Assembly (NCBI RefSeq): GCF_002289345.1
Contig: NZ_NSDG01000076.1
Span: 78,355-129,010 of the forward strand
Origin: Pseudoalteromonas sp. HM-SA03
Lineage (GTDB): Bacteria > Pseudomonadota > Gammaproteobacteria > Enterobacterales > Alteromonadaceae
Direction: 5' to 3'
Length of the DNA: 50,656 bases
Under the pieces are notes generated by a model. That model was not told where the DNA came from, did not search any database, and worked only from the letters and a program-made list of their open reading frames with translations. Shown here piece after piece: positions 30,092 to 40,158 of the stretch; the first letter of the stretch is position 1, and the number at the start of each line of letters is the position of its first letter. A program made the translations under genes and the position numbers.

Positions 30092-30849
30092 CTGTTACCC
30101 TTGTTCAAACGGATATCCAGTGGCTTTCACCTGAGGCCAACTTTACCCATATTGAACGTTTGCTAGAAAATGTCGAGCCAAGCGATTTAATTTTGCTACC
30201 AGAAACATTTGCGACCGGCTTCGCCGTAAAAGAGCTGGGTGTTGAGCGTTATGCTGATGCAGCCATCGAGTTTTTACAGCAATGTGCTCAGCACTTTCAA
30301 GCTGTTGTTGCGGGCAGCATACTGGTTTCGCAAGGAGATAAAAAGGCCAACCGTATGGTGTGGTGCCAGCCGGATGGAAAGATACTTCATTATGACAAAA
30401 GACACTTATTCTGTTTGGGTAATGAGGGGGATTTTGTGGTTGCTGGTGAGCACCGTGAAGTCTTCGAATTAAAAGGCATAAAATTCTTACCGCAGATCTG
30501 CTATGACTTACGTTTCCCAGTATTTCAGCGTAATCAGAATGATTATGAGGTTATGATTAATATTGCAAACTGGCCAGCGGCACGCCGAAATCATTGGGAT
30601 ACTTTACTGGCTGCTCGTGCAATCGAGAATCAGTGCTTTGTGCTCGCAGTAAATCGCGTAGGTGAAGACGGGTATGGCACTGCGCATAATGGTGGTACTA
30701 AAGCGATTGACTTCAATGGTAATAGCCTTGTTTCGGCAGTAGATGAACAAGCAGAGGTTATTACCGTAAAGCTAAAACTGAGCGACTTGCAGCAGTATAA
30801 AGCTAAATTTCCAGCTCATCTCGATGCGGATAAATTTACGCTGGTATAA
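30079..30849 (+). CDS. Carbon-nitrogen hydrolase, omega-amidase type (YafV/Nit2-like)
   Basis: 256 residues of the nitrilase superfamily. The catalytic triad is complete: E42 in LLPETFATGF, K107 in HYDKRHLF and C141 in QICYDLRFPVF. The close relatives YafV and Nit2 hydrolyse 2-oxoglutaramate to 2-oxoglutarate. That substrate is the by-product when MtnE uses glutamine as amino donor, so the 13-base overlap with mtnE gives a direct reason for the pair. The specific substrate is inferred from context. Confidence 0.88.
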   Translation: MSTLTVTLVQTDIQWLSPEANFTHIERLLENVEPSDLILLPETFATGFAVKELGVERYADAAIEFLQQCAQHFQAVVAGSILVSQGDKKANRMVWCQPDGKILHYDKRHLFCLGNEGDFVVAGEHREVFELKGIKFLPQICYDLRFPVFQRNQNDYEVMINIANWPAARRNHWDTLLAARAIENQCFVLAVNRVGEDGYGTAHNGGTKAIDFNGNSLVSAVDEQAEVITVKLKLSDLQQYKAKFPAHLDADKFTLV

Positions 30850-30871
30850 TACACATTGATACATGTATAAA

Positions 30872-30900
30872 ATGCCCAACTAAAAGGCTTAGTTGGGCAT
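30872..30900. terminator. Hairpin between the omega-amidase gene and the MCP gene
   Basis: ATGCCCAACTAA pairs perfectly (12 bp) with TTAGTTGGGCAT across a 5-base loop, between two convergent stops. The stem is strong, but no long T run follows on either strand. Confidence 0.6.
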
Positions 30901-30927
30901 GATCTAACTATCAAAGCTCAACAGGCC

Positions 30928-33900
30928 CTAAGATGCATTATATTGATGCACAAGCAATTCACCTTCTCTGTCAGTGGCGCTGTAATCATTTTTTGATAAA
31001 CGGAAATAGCTCAACTGGGTGCGCATTTCATGGGCTTGCTCAGCCATTTGTCTCGCTGCTGCCATTGTTTCTTCAGTAATTGCAGAGTTTTCTTGAATAA
31101 GATCCGTTAGCCTTTGCACCACCAAATCCACTTCTTTAATGGCTTGTTGCTGCATTGAAGTCGATTCATTGATTTTAATGATGTTGTTACTGACATCACT
31201 TACGGCACCAACGATTTGTTGCAATTTTTCACCAGAATTATTGGCAAGTTCAGTCCCTTGTTCTACCTTCTGGTTACTATTAGAGATAATTTCTTTAATT
31301 TGCTTTGCAGAAGCCGCGCTACGCCCTGCCAGCTCTCGCACTTCGTTTGCAACGACTGCAAAGCCGCGGCCGTTTTCTCCCGCCCGTGCCGCTTCAACCG
31401 CGGCATTTAGGGCCAATAGGTTGGTTTGAAACGCAAGTCCATCAATCACCGATACAATCTCATTAATGTCTTTACTGGCTTTGTTCACCTCAATTATCGC
31501 AGCTACGGTTTGGGTAGATAAACTACCTCCTTCTTTGGCTATGTTTTCTGCGTTTGTTGCCAGCCCTACGGCATCACCAGATTGGTTTGAAACCTTAGTG
31601 AGTTCATCTAGCATATTGCCGGTGCTGGCACTGGCTTCTTCTAAGTTTGCTGCTTGCTCTTCTGTACGTTGGCTGATTTCGGTGTTACTCGCCGCTATTT
31701 CACCGGCACTTTGAGCAACATAGTTTGCTGCGGCTTGGATCCCTTCGATTACACTGGTGAGTTTTTTAATTGTGGTATTGGTGTCATTTTGCAAAGACTT
31801 AAACACGCCAAAATATTCACCATTTACTTGGTTACTTAAGTCACCTTGAGCAACATTGGCCAACACGCTGCTCACTTCGGAGATTGCCCCAGAGACCTGT
31901 AAGGTCGATTCATTTACATTCACTTTAAGCTGTTGCAGCTGACCTTGTAGTGGCAACTCTATTTTTTGACTAAAGTCTCCTTCGGCCATGGCACCCATTA
32001 CGCTGCCGAGTTCTTCAATGACTTGATTGAGGTTCTCGACCGAACGGTTGATATCACCTTTGAGATTATCGAGTTGGCCAGACATCGCAGATTGAATGGT
32101 GCGGTCAAATCGACCATGGCTAATAGCCATCATCACCGTAGAGATTTCCGAGATAGCAACATCAACGGCGGTCACAGAAGCATTGATATTATCTTTAAGT
32201 TGCGCGAGCTGACCCGTTGCTGCAACGTCCACTTGTTGTTTGAAGTCGCCGTTGCTGACGCCAGACATTACAGTGCCTATTTCTTTCATTACTCTGTCTA
32301 GGTTTGCCATGCTGGAGTTGATATCTTGTTTTAAGGTATCTAATTGGCCTGCGAGTGGAGCATCAAGTTGCGCAGAAAAGTCACCTTGGCGCAGTGCAGA
32401 CATAATCGTACTGATACCGTCAATCGCACCACTAAGGCTGCGTACGGAATTATTTACCGAATCCTTGAGCTGCGCTAGTTTTCCTTTTGCGGGTACGGTT
32501 ACTTGTTCCTTAAAGTTACCTTGCTCAATATTGGTCATCACATGAACAATACCGTTCATAGTCGAGTTAATCGATGCTAAAGAATCGTTAATATTATTTT
32601 TGAGCTTGTCTAAATCGCCAGACATAGGGGCATTAAGTTTTGTATCGAAGCGACCATTTGCCATATCAATGGAAATTTCATTCAGCTCAGAAATAGCTCG
32701 ACTTAACGTATTGGCACAGTGGTTAGTGGCTGCTTTTAAGGTTTCTAGCTCGCCCCGACACGGTACTTTGATGCGGTCGTCAAACTTGCCCGAGGCCATT
32801 TGATTCATGACGCGATTCGCCTCTGTGATAGAAAGCTGCAAGGCATCCAGTAGTGAATTAAATGCCTGTGCACTGTTGCCGATTTCATCGTGGCTACGAA
32901 TGGGCGCTCGTAATGAAAAGTTGCCTTCCTGTTCAACTGATTTCATGGTTTCTACCAACTCGTGAACAGGTTTAGTAAGCGTTTTTGAGAACCAATAAGC
33001 GACGATCAGTACTAACACTATGGTGACCGCTAAAATAATCATTAGGTACTGAGAAAGTGAGGTGACGGAAGCAAACGCTTCCGCTTCGTCAATTTCGGCA
33101 AGCAGTGCCCAGCGGGTATTAAAAACTTCCACTGGTGTATAGGCAGATAGCACGGCCTCGCCGTTATAGTCCTCAATAACCTGTTGTCCAGATTGATTAT
33201 TTAATGCTTGAGAGACAGCAAATGTGGCTACTTTACCGCGTTCAGGGTATCGAAATGAATTCACCACGGAATGATGTTGTGGATCTAAGAAAGAGTCAGA
33301 ACGCATCAGACCCTCAGGGCCGACTAGGTAGGTTTCACCACTTTCTCCTAAGCCTTCTCGCTCGGTCATAATGGTATTAATGGCATCAATAGATAGCTGC
33401 GCAGCAACAATTGCAACAGTTTGACCATTCACCACAATAGGTTTGGCGATAAAACTAGCGGGTGCATTATAGGAGGGGAGGTATTGTTTGTAGTCTGCGA
33501 AAGCGCTGATTGTTGGATCCGCTGAGTCCTTCAGTTCTTGATAAAGAGAAGCTAGATTACTATTGGCATAAGGACCCGTTTCTAGTGAGGTAGCAAAATC
33601 AACCTCTTTAAATACAGAATAGACAATATTTCCATTACTTGGGTCAATGATAAAGATATCGTAAAACTCATAAATGTCGGCGATGTTAAGCATATATGGA
33701 TGGTAACTGCGGTGAGCAAGGTCATAACTATCTAAGTGACCGGTTTCAATAAATTTGTATTTTTCGCCAACTGGGTAGGGGTTGCTGGCTAAGTAGCGGG
33801 CTTGCAGCGCAAGCCCAGACTCTGAAATGTTACCAATTAGCCTTGCTGTGCTCGTATCTTCGGGGTTTTCTTGATTGAATTTAGGTACGAACACTTCATC

Positions 33901-34230
33901 ATAAAATCGAGATAATTTGGCATAGTTAATATCGGCCTGAGCGCTAGGAAAGCTGGTAATAAACTCTTGTGCAATCACAGGAAGTAATGGGTTTGCTGTA
34001 AAGGCATTGAGTTTATTCTCAACAGTCTTAAAGTAGCGATTAACCGCGCTTTTTTTGATCTCACTAACGGCACCAAGTTGTGAATATACTTGCGCTGTCA
34101 TGGCATTCGATGCGGTATTAAGTGCGATGGAAATAATTACTATCAATGGCACGAGCGCGACGATTAGAAATGCAAAAATCAGCTTTTTAGTTAAATTAAG
34201 AGAGTTAAAAAATTGCGAAAACCCGGACAT
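30928..34230 (-). CDS. Methyl-accepting chemotaxis protein with dCache sensor and nine HAMP-like units
   Basis: 1100 residues, about twice the usual MCP. A membrane helix (about 16-36), a large periplasmic dCache-type sensor (about 40-385), a second helix (about 393-414) and a canonical HAMP (about 414-465) come first. Eight HAMP-like units of exactly 45 residues (481-840) follow, and then the signalling domain with the hairpin tip [27 protein letters not shown] in part, and [14 protein letters not shown]. It should feed the chemotaxis kinase CheA. The C-terminus has no NWETF-type CheR tether. The long poly-HAMP stalk is the odd feature. It stands alone, with its own hairpin beyond the stop. 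Confidence 0.93.
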   Translation of the reverse strand: MSGFSQFFNSLNLTKKLIFAFLIVALVPLIVIISIALNTASNAMTAQVYSQLGAVSEIKKSAVNRYFKTVENKLNAFTANPLLPVIAQEFITSFPSAQADINYAKLSRFYDEVFVPKFNQENPEDTSTARLIGNISESGLALQARYLASNPYPVGEKYKFIETGHLDSYDLAHRSYHPYMLNIADIYEFYDIFIIDPSNGNIVYSVFKEVDFATSLETGPYANSNLASLYQELKDSADPTISAFADYKQYLPSYNAPASFIAKPIVVNGQTVAIVAAQLSIDAINTIMTEREGLGESGETYLVGPEGLMRSDSFLDPQHHSVVNSFRYPERGKVATFAVSQALNNQSGQQVIEDYNGEAVLSAYTPVEVFNTRWALLAEIDEAEAFASVTSLSQYLMIILAVTIVLVLIVAYWFSKTLTKPVHELVETMKSVEQEGNFSLRAPIRSHDEIGNSAQAFNSLLDALQLSITEANRVMNQMASGKFDDRIKVPCRGELETLKAATNHCANTLSRAISELNEISIDMANGRFDTKLNAPMSGDLDKLKNNINDSLASINSTMNGIVHVMTNIEQGNFKEQVTVPAKGKLAQLKDSVNNSVRSLSGAIDGISTIMSALRQGDFSAQLDAPLAGQLDTLKQDINSSMANLDRVMKEIGTVMSGVSNGDFKQQVDVAATGQLAQLKDNINASVTAVDVAISEISTVMMAISHGRFDRTIQSAMSGQLDNLKGDINRSVENLNQVIEELGSVMGAMAEGDFSQKIELPLQGQLQQLKVNVNESTLQVSGAISEVSSVLANVAQGDLSNQVNGEYFGVFKSLQNDTNTTIKKLTSVIEGIQAAANYVAQSAGEIAASNTEISQRTEEQAANLEEASASTGNMLDELTKVSNQSGDAVGLATNAENIAKEGGSLSTQTVAAIIEVNKASKDINEIVSVIDGLAFQTNLLALNAAVEAARAGENGRGFAVVANEVRELAGRSAASAKQIKEIISNSNQKVEQGTELANNSGEKLQQIVGAVSDVSNNIIKINESTSMQQQAIKEVDLVVQRLTDLIQENSAITEETMAAARQMAEQAHEMRTQLSYFRLSKNDYSATDREGELLVHQYNAS
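31711..32790 (-). repeat. Eight tandem 135-bp repeats coding HAMP-like units
   Basis: Within the MCP gene. Units start at the Gly codon of GKF, GRF, GNF, GDF, GDF, GRF, GDF and GDL, at residues 481 + 45n (n = 0 to 7); I checked the first (DNA 32790) and last (31845) and the spacing is exact. Each unit has the pattern GxF....-aP--G-L..LK. DNA copies have diverged, so the period is fixed at protein level. Confidence 0.88.
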
Positions 34231-34297
34231 AACCTAATTCCCTGTTGCTATGGAAGTACCTATAACAGCATAGAACAGTATTGATTAAGATCTAGAC

Positions 34298-34333
34298 AAA
34301 AAATAAAAAACCCGGCTATCTAGATAGCCAGGC
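34298..34333 (-). terminator. Rho-independent terminator after the amidohydrolase gene
   Basis: Read on the minus strand: CCTGGCTATC and GATAGCCGGG form a stem across a TA centre, followed by TTTTTTATTTTTT. It starts 43 bases after the amidohydrolase stop. Confidence 0.9.
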
Positions 34334-34375
34334 TTGTAAACTTAACGTTTCACGCTTCAATCGTGCTACGTCGTA

Positions 34376-37300
34376 TTAGTGTTTCCAATGATAGGTATGG
34401 GCCTTTTCTTCCATGTACTCAGCAGTTGCTGGGTGCATTTGGGTTTGCGCGCCATTTTCAAAGAAGAAAGGCTGACGTTTATTGTCATAGTTGCCGATTT
34501 CATTCATGGTTGCCGCATCGTAGACACGGCCATTGATCACGGTGTACGCAACTTTCTCTGAATCACGGATGTTAGACAGCACATCACCATCTATGATGGC
34601 AAGATCGGCGAGTTTTCCTTGCTCTATCGTACCAAGGTCACGGTCCATACCTAAATATCTAGCACCGTCGATTGTACCGCTGCGAAGCGCCTGCCAAGGT
34701 GTAAAGCCGCCTTGTGCCATAGACCATAATTCCCAATGTGCAGCTAGACCTTCACGCTGGCCGTGAGCACCAATGTGTACAGTCACACCCTTATCGCGAA
34801 GCTGTTTTGCGGTTTTGGCGACATTGATATGGTTATAGTGACGTTCTGGTGCTTTGCTTGGACGAATTGATCTTGGTTTTACCACATACTCAGGAACGAA
34901 GCTCATTAAGCGCTCGTTTTCCCACACATTAGTGTGTTGATACCAGTATTCTTCGCCAGAGATGCCGCCATAGGCAACAACAAAAGTCGGCGTAAAGCCA
35001 ACGTTTGTTTGTCCCCACATTTGTTCGATATCAGAGTAAATATTCGGGATCGGTAGGGCATGTTCAACACCGGTATGACCATCGACTATCATGTTCATGT
35101 TGTGTTGGAATTTTGAACCACCTTCAGGCACAACCATGATTTCCATGTTCTTCGCCGCTTCCAATACTTGCTGACGTGTCTCACGGCGAGGGTGGTTGTA
35201 ACTCTTCACTGAAATAGCGCCAGCGTCTTTTAGGCGTTTAACGTGGAACTCTGCGTCTTCAAGGTTACTGATTGGTGTTTTATAACCTGGCGCGTGGCCA
35301 GCATATAAAATACGTCCAACAGAATAGGTACGTGGCGCGACCGTTAAACCCGTTCTTTGTAGTTCTGCCATAGAAAATACCTCGGCAGAGTTATTTGATG
35401 GATCATGGATAGTCGTTACACCAAAGCTAAGATTAGAATACTGATTCCAGTTTTGCTGTGGCTGTAGGTTATAGCTACCGTAACTGCCATGTGCGTGGGC
35501 ATCAATAAGGCCTGGGATCACGGTTTTACCGCTAATATCCATTACTTTAGCTGTGCTAGGAACATCTAGCTCACCTTGCTTACCGACTGCAACGATGCGA
35601 TTCTCTTTGATTAGGATCACACCATTGTCGATGATTTCTTGTTCGTTCTCAGCGTTACGCATAGTCACTACTTTACCGCCGACTAACGCAATCATACCTT
35701 CAGGCTTATCTGCTTTTTGCTCAAAACTCAAGTCGATACCTTCAGCGGTTAGCTCGTCGGTGTTGTCAGATGCACCATCGACGAAAGCGAAAGTATCAGT
35801 CAGTTTGCGCTGATAAAGTGTGGGACCAAATGCCCAAGTTAGCGCGCTGCTGTCTGCTTTCCAATTTAGGAAATCACCAGAGTACTTTGACACCTGCTTA
35901 ACTGGGAAAGCTTTCTCACCCTTGTTAATGGATAAGGTTTTACCTGTACTGGTAAAAGGTGCAACAAACGTATTGAAATGCTCGATAAATGCAACATATT
36001 GGCCATTTGGAGAGACCTTAAAGTCAAAGACGTAATCACCTTTGAAGTGGCTACGTTCTTCTTGACCATTGAGGTTAACACTTTTTAGTTCGCGATGTGT
36101 TTCATCACTCATGGTGGAGAAGTAAATGCGCTCAGAGTCGGCTCCAAAGTGCGGATTGTCGCCGCGTTTAATGATGCGTTTTGCTTCACCGCCGTTGGCA
36201 TTAACTAGATAAATCCCTGGATGCATTGACCAGTCACCGCTTAGCAAGTAGCCACCAGTTACCTTTTTAAATAGCACGTTTTTGCCATTTGGTGAAAAGC
36301 TAGGTGAGATATAGTGACCAGGTTCTTGGGTGATCACTTTACCTTTACCACCGTTTGCAGACACAACACGTATTGCGCCTAAGTCTTTATCACTCCAAGT
36401 TGTGTAAACGATAGACTTACCATCGCGAGAGTAGCTTGGGTAGAACTCAAAGTGGTCAGTTTGCTTAGTGAGGCGTTTTACTTTGCCTGACGCAATGTCT
36501 TTTACGTAAAGGTAGCCAAGCGCTTGGAATAGTGCAGTTTCACCATCAGGAGAAATTTGCGACCAGCGCGCAAGTTTGACTTTAAAAGTGTCAGGCGCGA
36601 CATCTACTGCAAAGCGTAGCGCCGGTGTGATTTGTTTTTCAGCGACAACGCGAGTAGGGATGACGTTGACCTCGTGCGATGCGATATTGACGCGGTTGAA
36701 TACCCCTTTCGCCCAAAAAACGAGGGATTTACCATCCGGCGTGTAAGCAAAAGAAGGTGTGTTACCATGTGCGCCATTGGCTTCTTGTAAATCGCGATCA
36801 AGGCCGGCATAAACACGAGTTTCGACGCCAGAGTGTAAATCTTTAATATATAAGGAACCGATCATTTCGTTGCCGTTATCTTCGCGTTTAACAAACGCAA
36901 TAGATTTACCATCAGGACTGACGGTCGGACGAATAGCACCGCCAGCACCACGGATCACTGTCTCTTCTTCACCGGTTGCTAAATCCCAACTACGAATTTC
37001 GAATACAGCGTCGAGCGAGTTTTTGTTGTATTCCCAGCGCACGCCAGAGGTCGCATCAACTGAGTAATAGATTTTCTTGCCATCGTGAGAAAAAGCGGGC
37101 TCTGCAACGTTCTTTTGCGATTTTGCACCATGTAGACGCTCGCGAACCAACACGCCTTTACCGCCGCTGATGTGATACATACGAATAGAGCCACCTGGAA
37201 TGGTACGCCCCGTTACTTGACCTTGCTTAACTGCAATGTATTGACCATCAGGCGACCATGCAGGGTTGTGAACAATATTATTCACTTCTTTTGATACCTG

Positions 37301-37714
37301 ACGCAGGTTTTTGCCATCTACGTCCATCACCCACAGGTTATCGCCACCTGCGCGATCGGAGATAAATGCGATGTGCTTGCCATCAGGCGAAAACTTAGGT
37401 TGAATGTTCCAGCCCATGTCGGATGTTAAGGCTGTTGCTTTACCACCGCCAATTGGCATGATGTAAAGGTCGCCAAGCATATCAAAGACGATGTTTTTAC
37501 CATCAGGGCTAACATCTAAGTTACTCCATGTGGTTTCGTTGGTATCGATGGTGATGGTTTGCTTTTCACCTGGCGGGTTGAGCACATCCCAGCCTTTGGT
37601 TGATTTTTCTTCTGTTTGCGTGGCTGTAACGGCATCATCAGCGATGGCTGGCTGAGCCAAACCAATCACAGCAGCACCAATAGCAATGGCTAATGGTGAT
37701 TTAAAAAATGACAT
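34376..37714 (-). CDS. Secreted amidohydrolase with an N-terminal TolB-like beta-propeller
   Basis: 1112 residues from the ATG at 37714, which has AAGGGA six bases upstream; an in-frame TTG 33 bases further up has no such support. A signal peptide (about 1-25, ending PAIADD) is followed by a TolB/PD40-type propeller (about 45-650) with many SPDGK repeats (DVSPDGKNIVF, KFSPDGKHIAF, TVSPDGKSIAF). The last third is an amidohydrolase: VIPGLIDAHAHG (H740, H742), VKSYNHPR, then a GAHGQREGL and SGTIDGARYLG segment and the GTIEQGKLADLAIID ending. Relatives are annotated as imidazolonepropionase-like or peptidase-related enzymes; the substrate is unknown. The gene is monocistronic with a strong terminator. 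Confidence 0.9.
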   Translation of the reverse strand: MSFFKSPLAIAIGAAVIGLAQPAIADDAVTATQTEEKSTKGWDVLNPPGEKQTITIDTNETTWSNLDVSPDGKNIVFDMLGDLYIMPIGGGKATALTSDMGWNIQPKFSPDGKHIAFISDRAGGDNLWVMDVDGKNLRQVSKEVNNIVHNPAWSPDGQYIAVKQGQVTGRTIPGGSIRMYHISGGKGVLVRERLHGAKSQKNVAEPAFSHDGKKIYYSVDATSGVRWEYNKNSLDAVFEIRSWDLATGEEETVIRGAGGAIRPTVSPDGKSIAFVKREDNGNEMIGSLYIKDLHSGVETRVYAGLDRDLQEANGAHGNTPSFAYTPDGKSLVFWAKGVFNRVNIASHEVNVIPTRVVAEKQITPALRFAVDVAPDTFKVKLARWSQISPDGETALFQALGYLYVKDIASGKVKRLTKQTDHFEFYPSYSRDGKSIVYTTWSDKDLGAIRVVSANGGKGKVITQEPGHYISPSFSPNGKNVLFKKVTGGYLLSGDWSMHPGIYLVNANGGEAKRIIKRGDNPHFGADSERIYFSTMSDETHRELKSVNLNGQEERSHFKGDYVFDFKVSPNGQYVAFIEHFNTFVAPFTSTGKTLSINKGEKAFPVKQVSKYSGDFLNWKADSSALTWAFGPTLYQRKLTDTFAFVDGASDNTDELTAEGIDLSFEQKADKPEGMIALVGGKVVTMRNAENEQEIIDNGVILIKENRIVAVGKQGELDVPSTAKVMDISGKTVIPGLIDAHAHGSYGSYNLQPQQNWNQYSNLSFGVTTIHDPSNNSAEVFSMAELQRTGLTVAPRTYSVGRILYAGHAPGYKTPISNLEDAEFHVKRLKDAGAISVKSYNHPRRETRQQVLEAAKNMEIMVVPEGGSKFQHNMNMIVDGHTGVEHALPIPNIYSDIEQMWGQTNVGFTPTFVVAYGGISGEEYWYQHTNVWENERLMSFVPEYVVKPRSIRPSKAPERHYNHINVAKTAKQLRDKGVTVHIGAHGQREGLAAHWELWSMAQGGFTPWQALRSGTIDGARYLGMDRDLGTIEQGKLADLAIIDGDVLSNIRDSEKVAYTVINGRVYDAATMNEIGNYDNKRQPFFFENGAQTQMHPATAEYMEEKAHTYHWKH

Positions 37715-37846
37715 AGATGTTCCCTTAATTTTATAGTTATTGCCCAAGGCGAGCGGTTTGCCTCGGTTAAATTAGCGTTAATGTAAATGCTCACTAAGCA
37801 TGAACAAGTTTTATTATGATGTCGAATAACATGCGTTTAATGGCGC

Positions 37847-40006
37847 TTAACCTATCGCCTCTTTACGAACAAAGTGGAGATATGCTGCGAGACTCTCTTG
37901 CCATAGCGTCATGGCTTCTGTGAGTTCATCGTGACAAGATTTGCCATCTAATAAGCGGCGCTCTGCTTTTTTCAAGTTTGAGCCATAGCGATTAAATCCG
38001 AGTTGTAAGGCGGTGCTGGCTTGACGATGAAGCTGTCTGATACATTGATCTTCGTCTTGCTCTAATAACTGCTGAATATGGATGAGTTTATTGCGGGCAG
38101 ACAATACAAACTCGTTGTAAATCGAAGAGACTTCATCTTCACTAAATCCAGACTTTAGGGCGTTTACAGCCGTTTCATCGTATAGGATATCGGGCAACTC
38201 AACGCTGACATTGGCTTTTTTGGGAGACTGAGACTCGCTAAGCGCTTGGCGTAATTTTTCTTGTTTTATCGGTTTGCCAACAATATCGCGAATGCCGAGT
38301 GCTAAGTATTCTTTAACCTCATCAGGACTGAGGCTGGCAGTAAAGGCTAGAAAAGGGGTTCGTTTGTTTTTATGCTCACAATTTTGTAGCTGCTTTAATA
38401 CTTCTTGCCCGGAAAGATCGGGTAAGTTCATGTCTAACAACACTACATCGAAATGGTGCTGTATTAGCATCTCGATGGCGCTTTTACCATTGGTTGCCAA
38501 TTTAACCTTATGCTCATCTTCTGCCATAAACTCAATAGCGATTTTTTGGTTGAGATCTAGGTCTTCTACCAACAGTACTTTTAGACCGGTGATACAGTTA
38601 TCGTGCTGCGGGCGCTGCTCCACTAAGCTCAGTTCACCAATGTTTAGCAGTAAATCAAAACTAAATGTACTGCCTTTGTTAAGCTCACTTTGAATATCAA
38701 GTTGTGAATTCAGACGGTTGAGTAGGCGACTGGTGATGGCAAGACCAAGGCCTGTGCCACCCTTAACTTTACCTGCACTGCTTTGTACGTACGGCTCGGT
38801 CAGCTTATTAATATCTTCACTATCAATACCTGGCCCTGAGTCCGTGATACTAAAGCGCACTTTATGCTCAATTTGTTGATCTTTTAAAATCTCAACTTTG
38901 AGTTTTACTTCCCCTTTATCAGTGAACTTAATGGCATTACCAACGAGGTTGATAAGAATTTGTCTCAGCTTTTGTTGGTCAAAGTAATAGCACACCTGAT
39001 CGGGCAGCTCGTACACCAATTCAAAGTGCAGCTTCTTTTGCTCTGCAAGCGGACTTAGCAATAAGCAAAGGTTCTGTAGCCAACTTCTAAGCTCAACGTC
39101 CTCTTCGTACAAGGCTTCATCACTTTGCTCCAAACTGGCGTAGTCTAGCACTTTATCAATCAGTAAGTTTAGTGATTCAGCAGAGTTTACGATGGCCTCA
39201 CAGTAGGCCTTGTTGCGACTATCCCTGGTGCGTCCCAGTACGAGCTGGGCGCTGCCCAAGATACCGTTAAGCGGAGTTCGTATCTCATGACTGATCGTTG
39301 ATAAAAACATACCGCGCAGCTCTAGGTCCTGTTGTGCCTTCAATGCTAATTTATTAAGGTTTTGTTCTCTTTGCTCGTTACATAACAGCGCCATGCCTGT
39401 TGCATAAAAAATGGGTGCAAGGACACCATTGAAGAAAACAGTGATGGTAAACCAGTTTTCTTTGAAAAGCGTGAAATGCGTTACTTCTCCCATTAATAGG
39501 GTTCTGCCGGTAAATATCACCAATATAATAAGTAAAATGGTGATATAGACGATGCTGCCGTTAGGGTACTTATTTCGTGCAAAGCGGCTAAAGAAATAGA
39601 GTAGCAGCGTAGCTTCTGCTAAATGCTGTAAGTCCGAGATAAGGATCCTATCTCTCAAATTTGGAGAGAAAATACTGCTGTACATCAACAAAATGAAAAG
39701 CCCAGCAGTAACGCCGAGAAACACTTTAAAGGATGGATCTTTAACCCCTAAAAATTGCCTTATCGCCATGCAGTGGATGATGGAAGCCGCGAACAGCAAG
39801 GTATTAGCAATGGGAATAGTTTCCCAGTTTTCAAAATAGCCGTGTAATGCAAAGGAAGAAATCGCACAGAGCAAAACCAGAGGGTAAAAAATATAGAGCA
39901 GCGTTCCGGGTGTGCTTTTATTCGCTCGCCACGTTAAAAAGGTAAGGAGCGACATCATTGCTGTCATGACGAGACTGGTTAGGTAGAGGGTTTTTGGGTC
40001 GAGCAT
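37847..40006 (-). CDS. Hybrid sensor histidine kinase with REC and Hpt domains
   Basis: 719 residues from the ATG at 40006, which gives the N-terminus MLDPKTLYL common in this family of seven-helix sensors; an ATG 39 bases upstream is also possible. Seven membrane helices (about 5-205), HisKA with TISHEIRTPLNG (H240), HATPase with LVGNAIKF and GGTGLGLAI, a receiver with D525 in LLDMNLPD, and a C-terminal Hpt-like domain with H660 in LHRQASTALQLGFNRYG. The Hpt lacks the usual LKG after the His. The phosphorelay is therefore internal. No response regulator with DNA binding is adjacent except the LuxR-type gene upstream, which lacks a phospho-acceptor. Confidence 0.9.
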   Translation of the reverse strand: MLDPKTLYLTSLVMTAMMSLLTFLTWRANKSTPGTLLYIFYPLVLLCAISSFALHGYFENWETIPIANTLLFAASIIHCMAIRQFLGVKDPSFKVFLGVTAGLFILLMYSSIFSPNLRDRILISDLQHLAEATLLLYFFSRFARNKYPNGSIVYITILLIILVIFTGRTLLMGEVTHFTLFKENWFTITVFFNGVLAPIFYATGMALLCNEQREQNLNKLALKAQQDLELRGMFLSTISHEIRTPLNGILGSAQLVLGRTRDSRNKAYCEAIVNSAESLNLLIDKVLDYASLEQSDEALYEEDVELRSWLQNLCLLLSPLAEQKKLHFELVYELPDQVCYYFDQQKLRQILINLVGNAIKFTDKGEVKLKVEILKDQQIEHKVRFSITDSGPGIDSEDINKLTEPYVQSSAGKVKGGTGLGLAITSRLLNRLNSQLDIQSELNKGSTFSFDLLLNIGELSLVEQRPQHDNCITGLKVLLVEDLDLNQKIAIEFMAEDEHKVKLATNGKSAIEMLIQHHFDVVLLDMNLPDLSGQEVLKQLQNCEHKNKRTPFLAFTASLSPDEVKEYLALGIRDIVGKPIKQEKLRQALSESQSPKKANVSVELPDILYDETAVNALKSGFSEDEVSSIYNEFVLSARNKLIHIQQLLEQDEDQCIRQLHRQASTALQLGFNRYGSNLKKAERRLLDGKSCHDELTEAMTLWQESLAAYLHFVRKEAIG

Positions 40007-40102
40007 GTACCTAAGGCTGCTTTCAGTTGCGAAAAAACCTAGCATAGAGGTATTCGCTAGGGCAGTAAAGCTCGTAAGAAACAGAAGCCTCGATATCGCG
40101 AT

Positions 40103-40138
40103 GTCAGCGGTGTCTTTCCCCCGCTGACTTGCGTCAGC
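40103..40138. other. Two mutually exclusive hairpins
   Basis: GTCAGCGG (40103-40110) can pair with CCGCTGAC (40121-40128), and the same GCTGAC can pair instead with GTCAGC (40133-40138). They sit between the LuxR-type gene and the histidine kinase gene. No T run follows. Such overlap can act as a switch, but this is only a structural observation. Confidence 0.35.
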
Positions 40139-40158
40139 AGGTTAAAGACATCTGAAGC

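Noticed and set aside
31139..32803. Open frames antisense to the chemoreceptor repeats
   Set aside because: They follow the 135-bp period of the real gene and have no independent support.
40103..40138. Hairpins before the kinase gene as a terminator of the LuxR-type gene
   Set aside because: No T run on either strand; kept only as a structure of unknown use.
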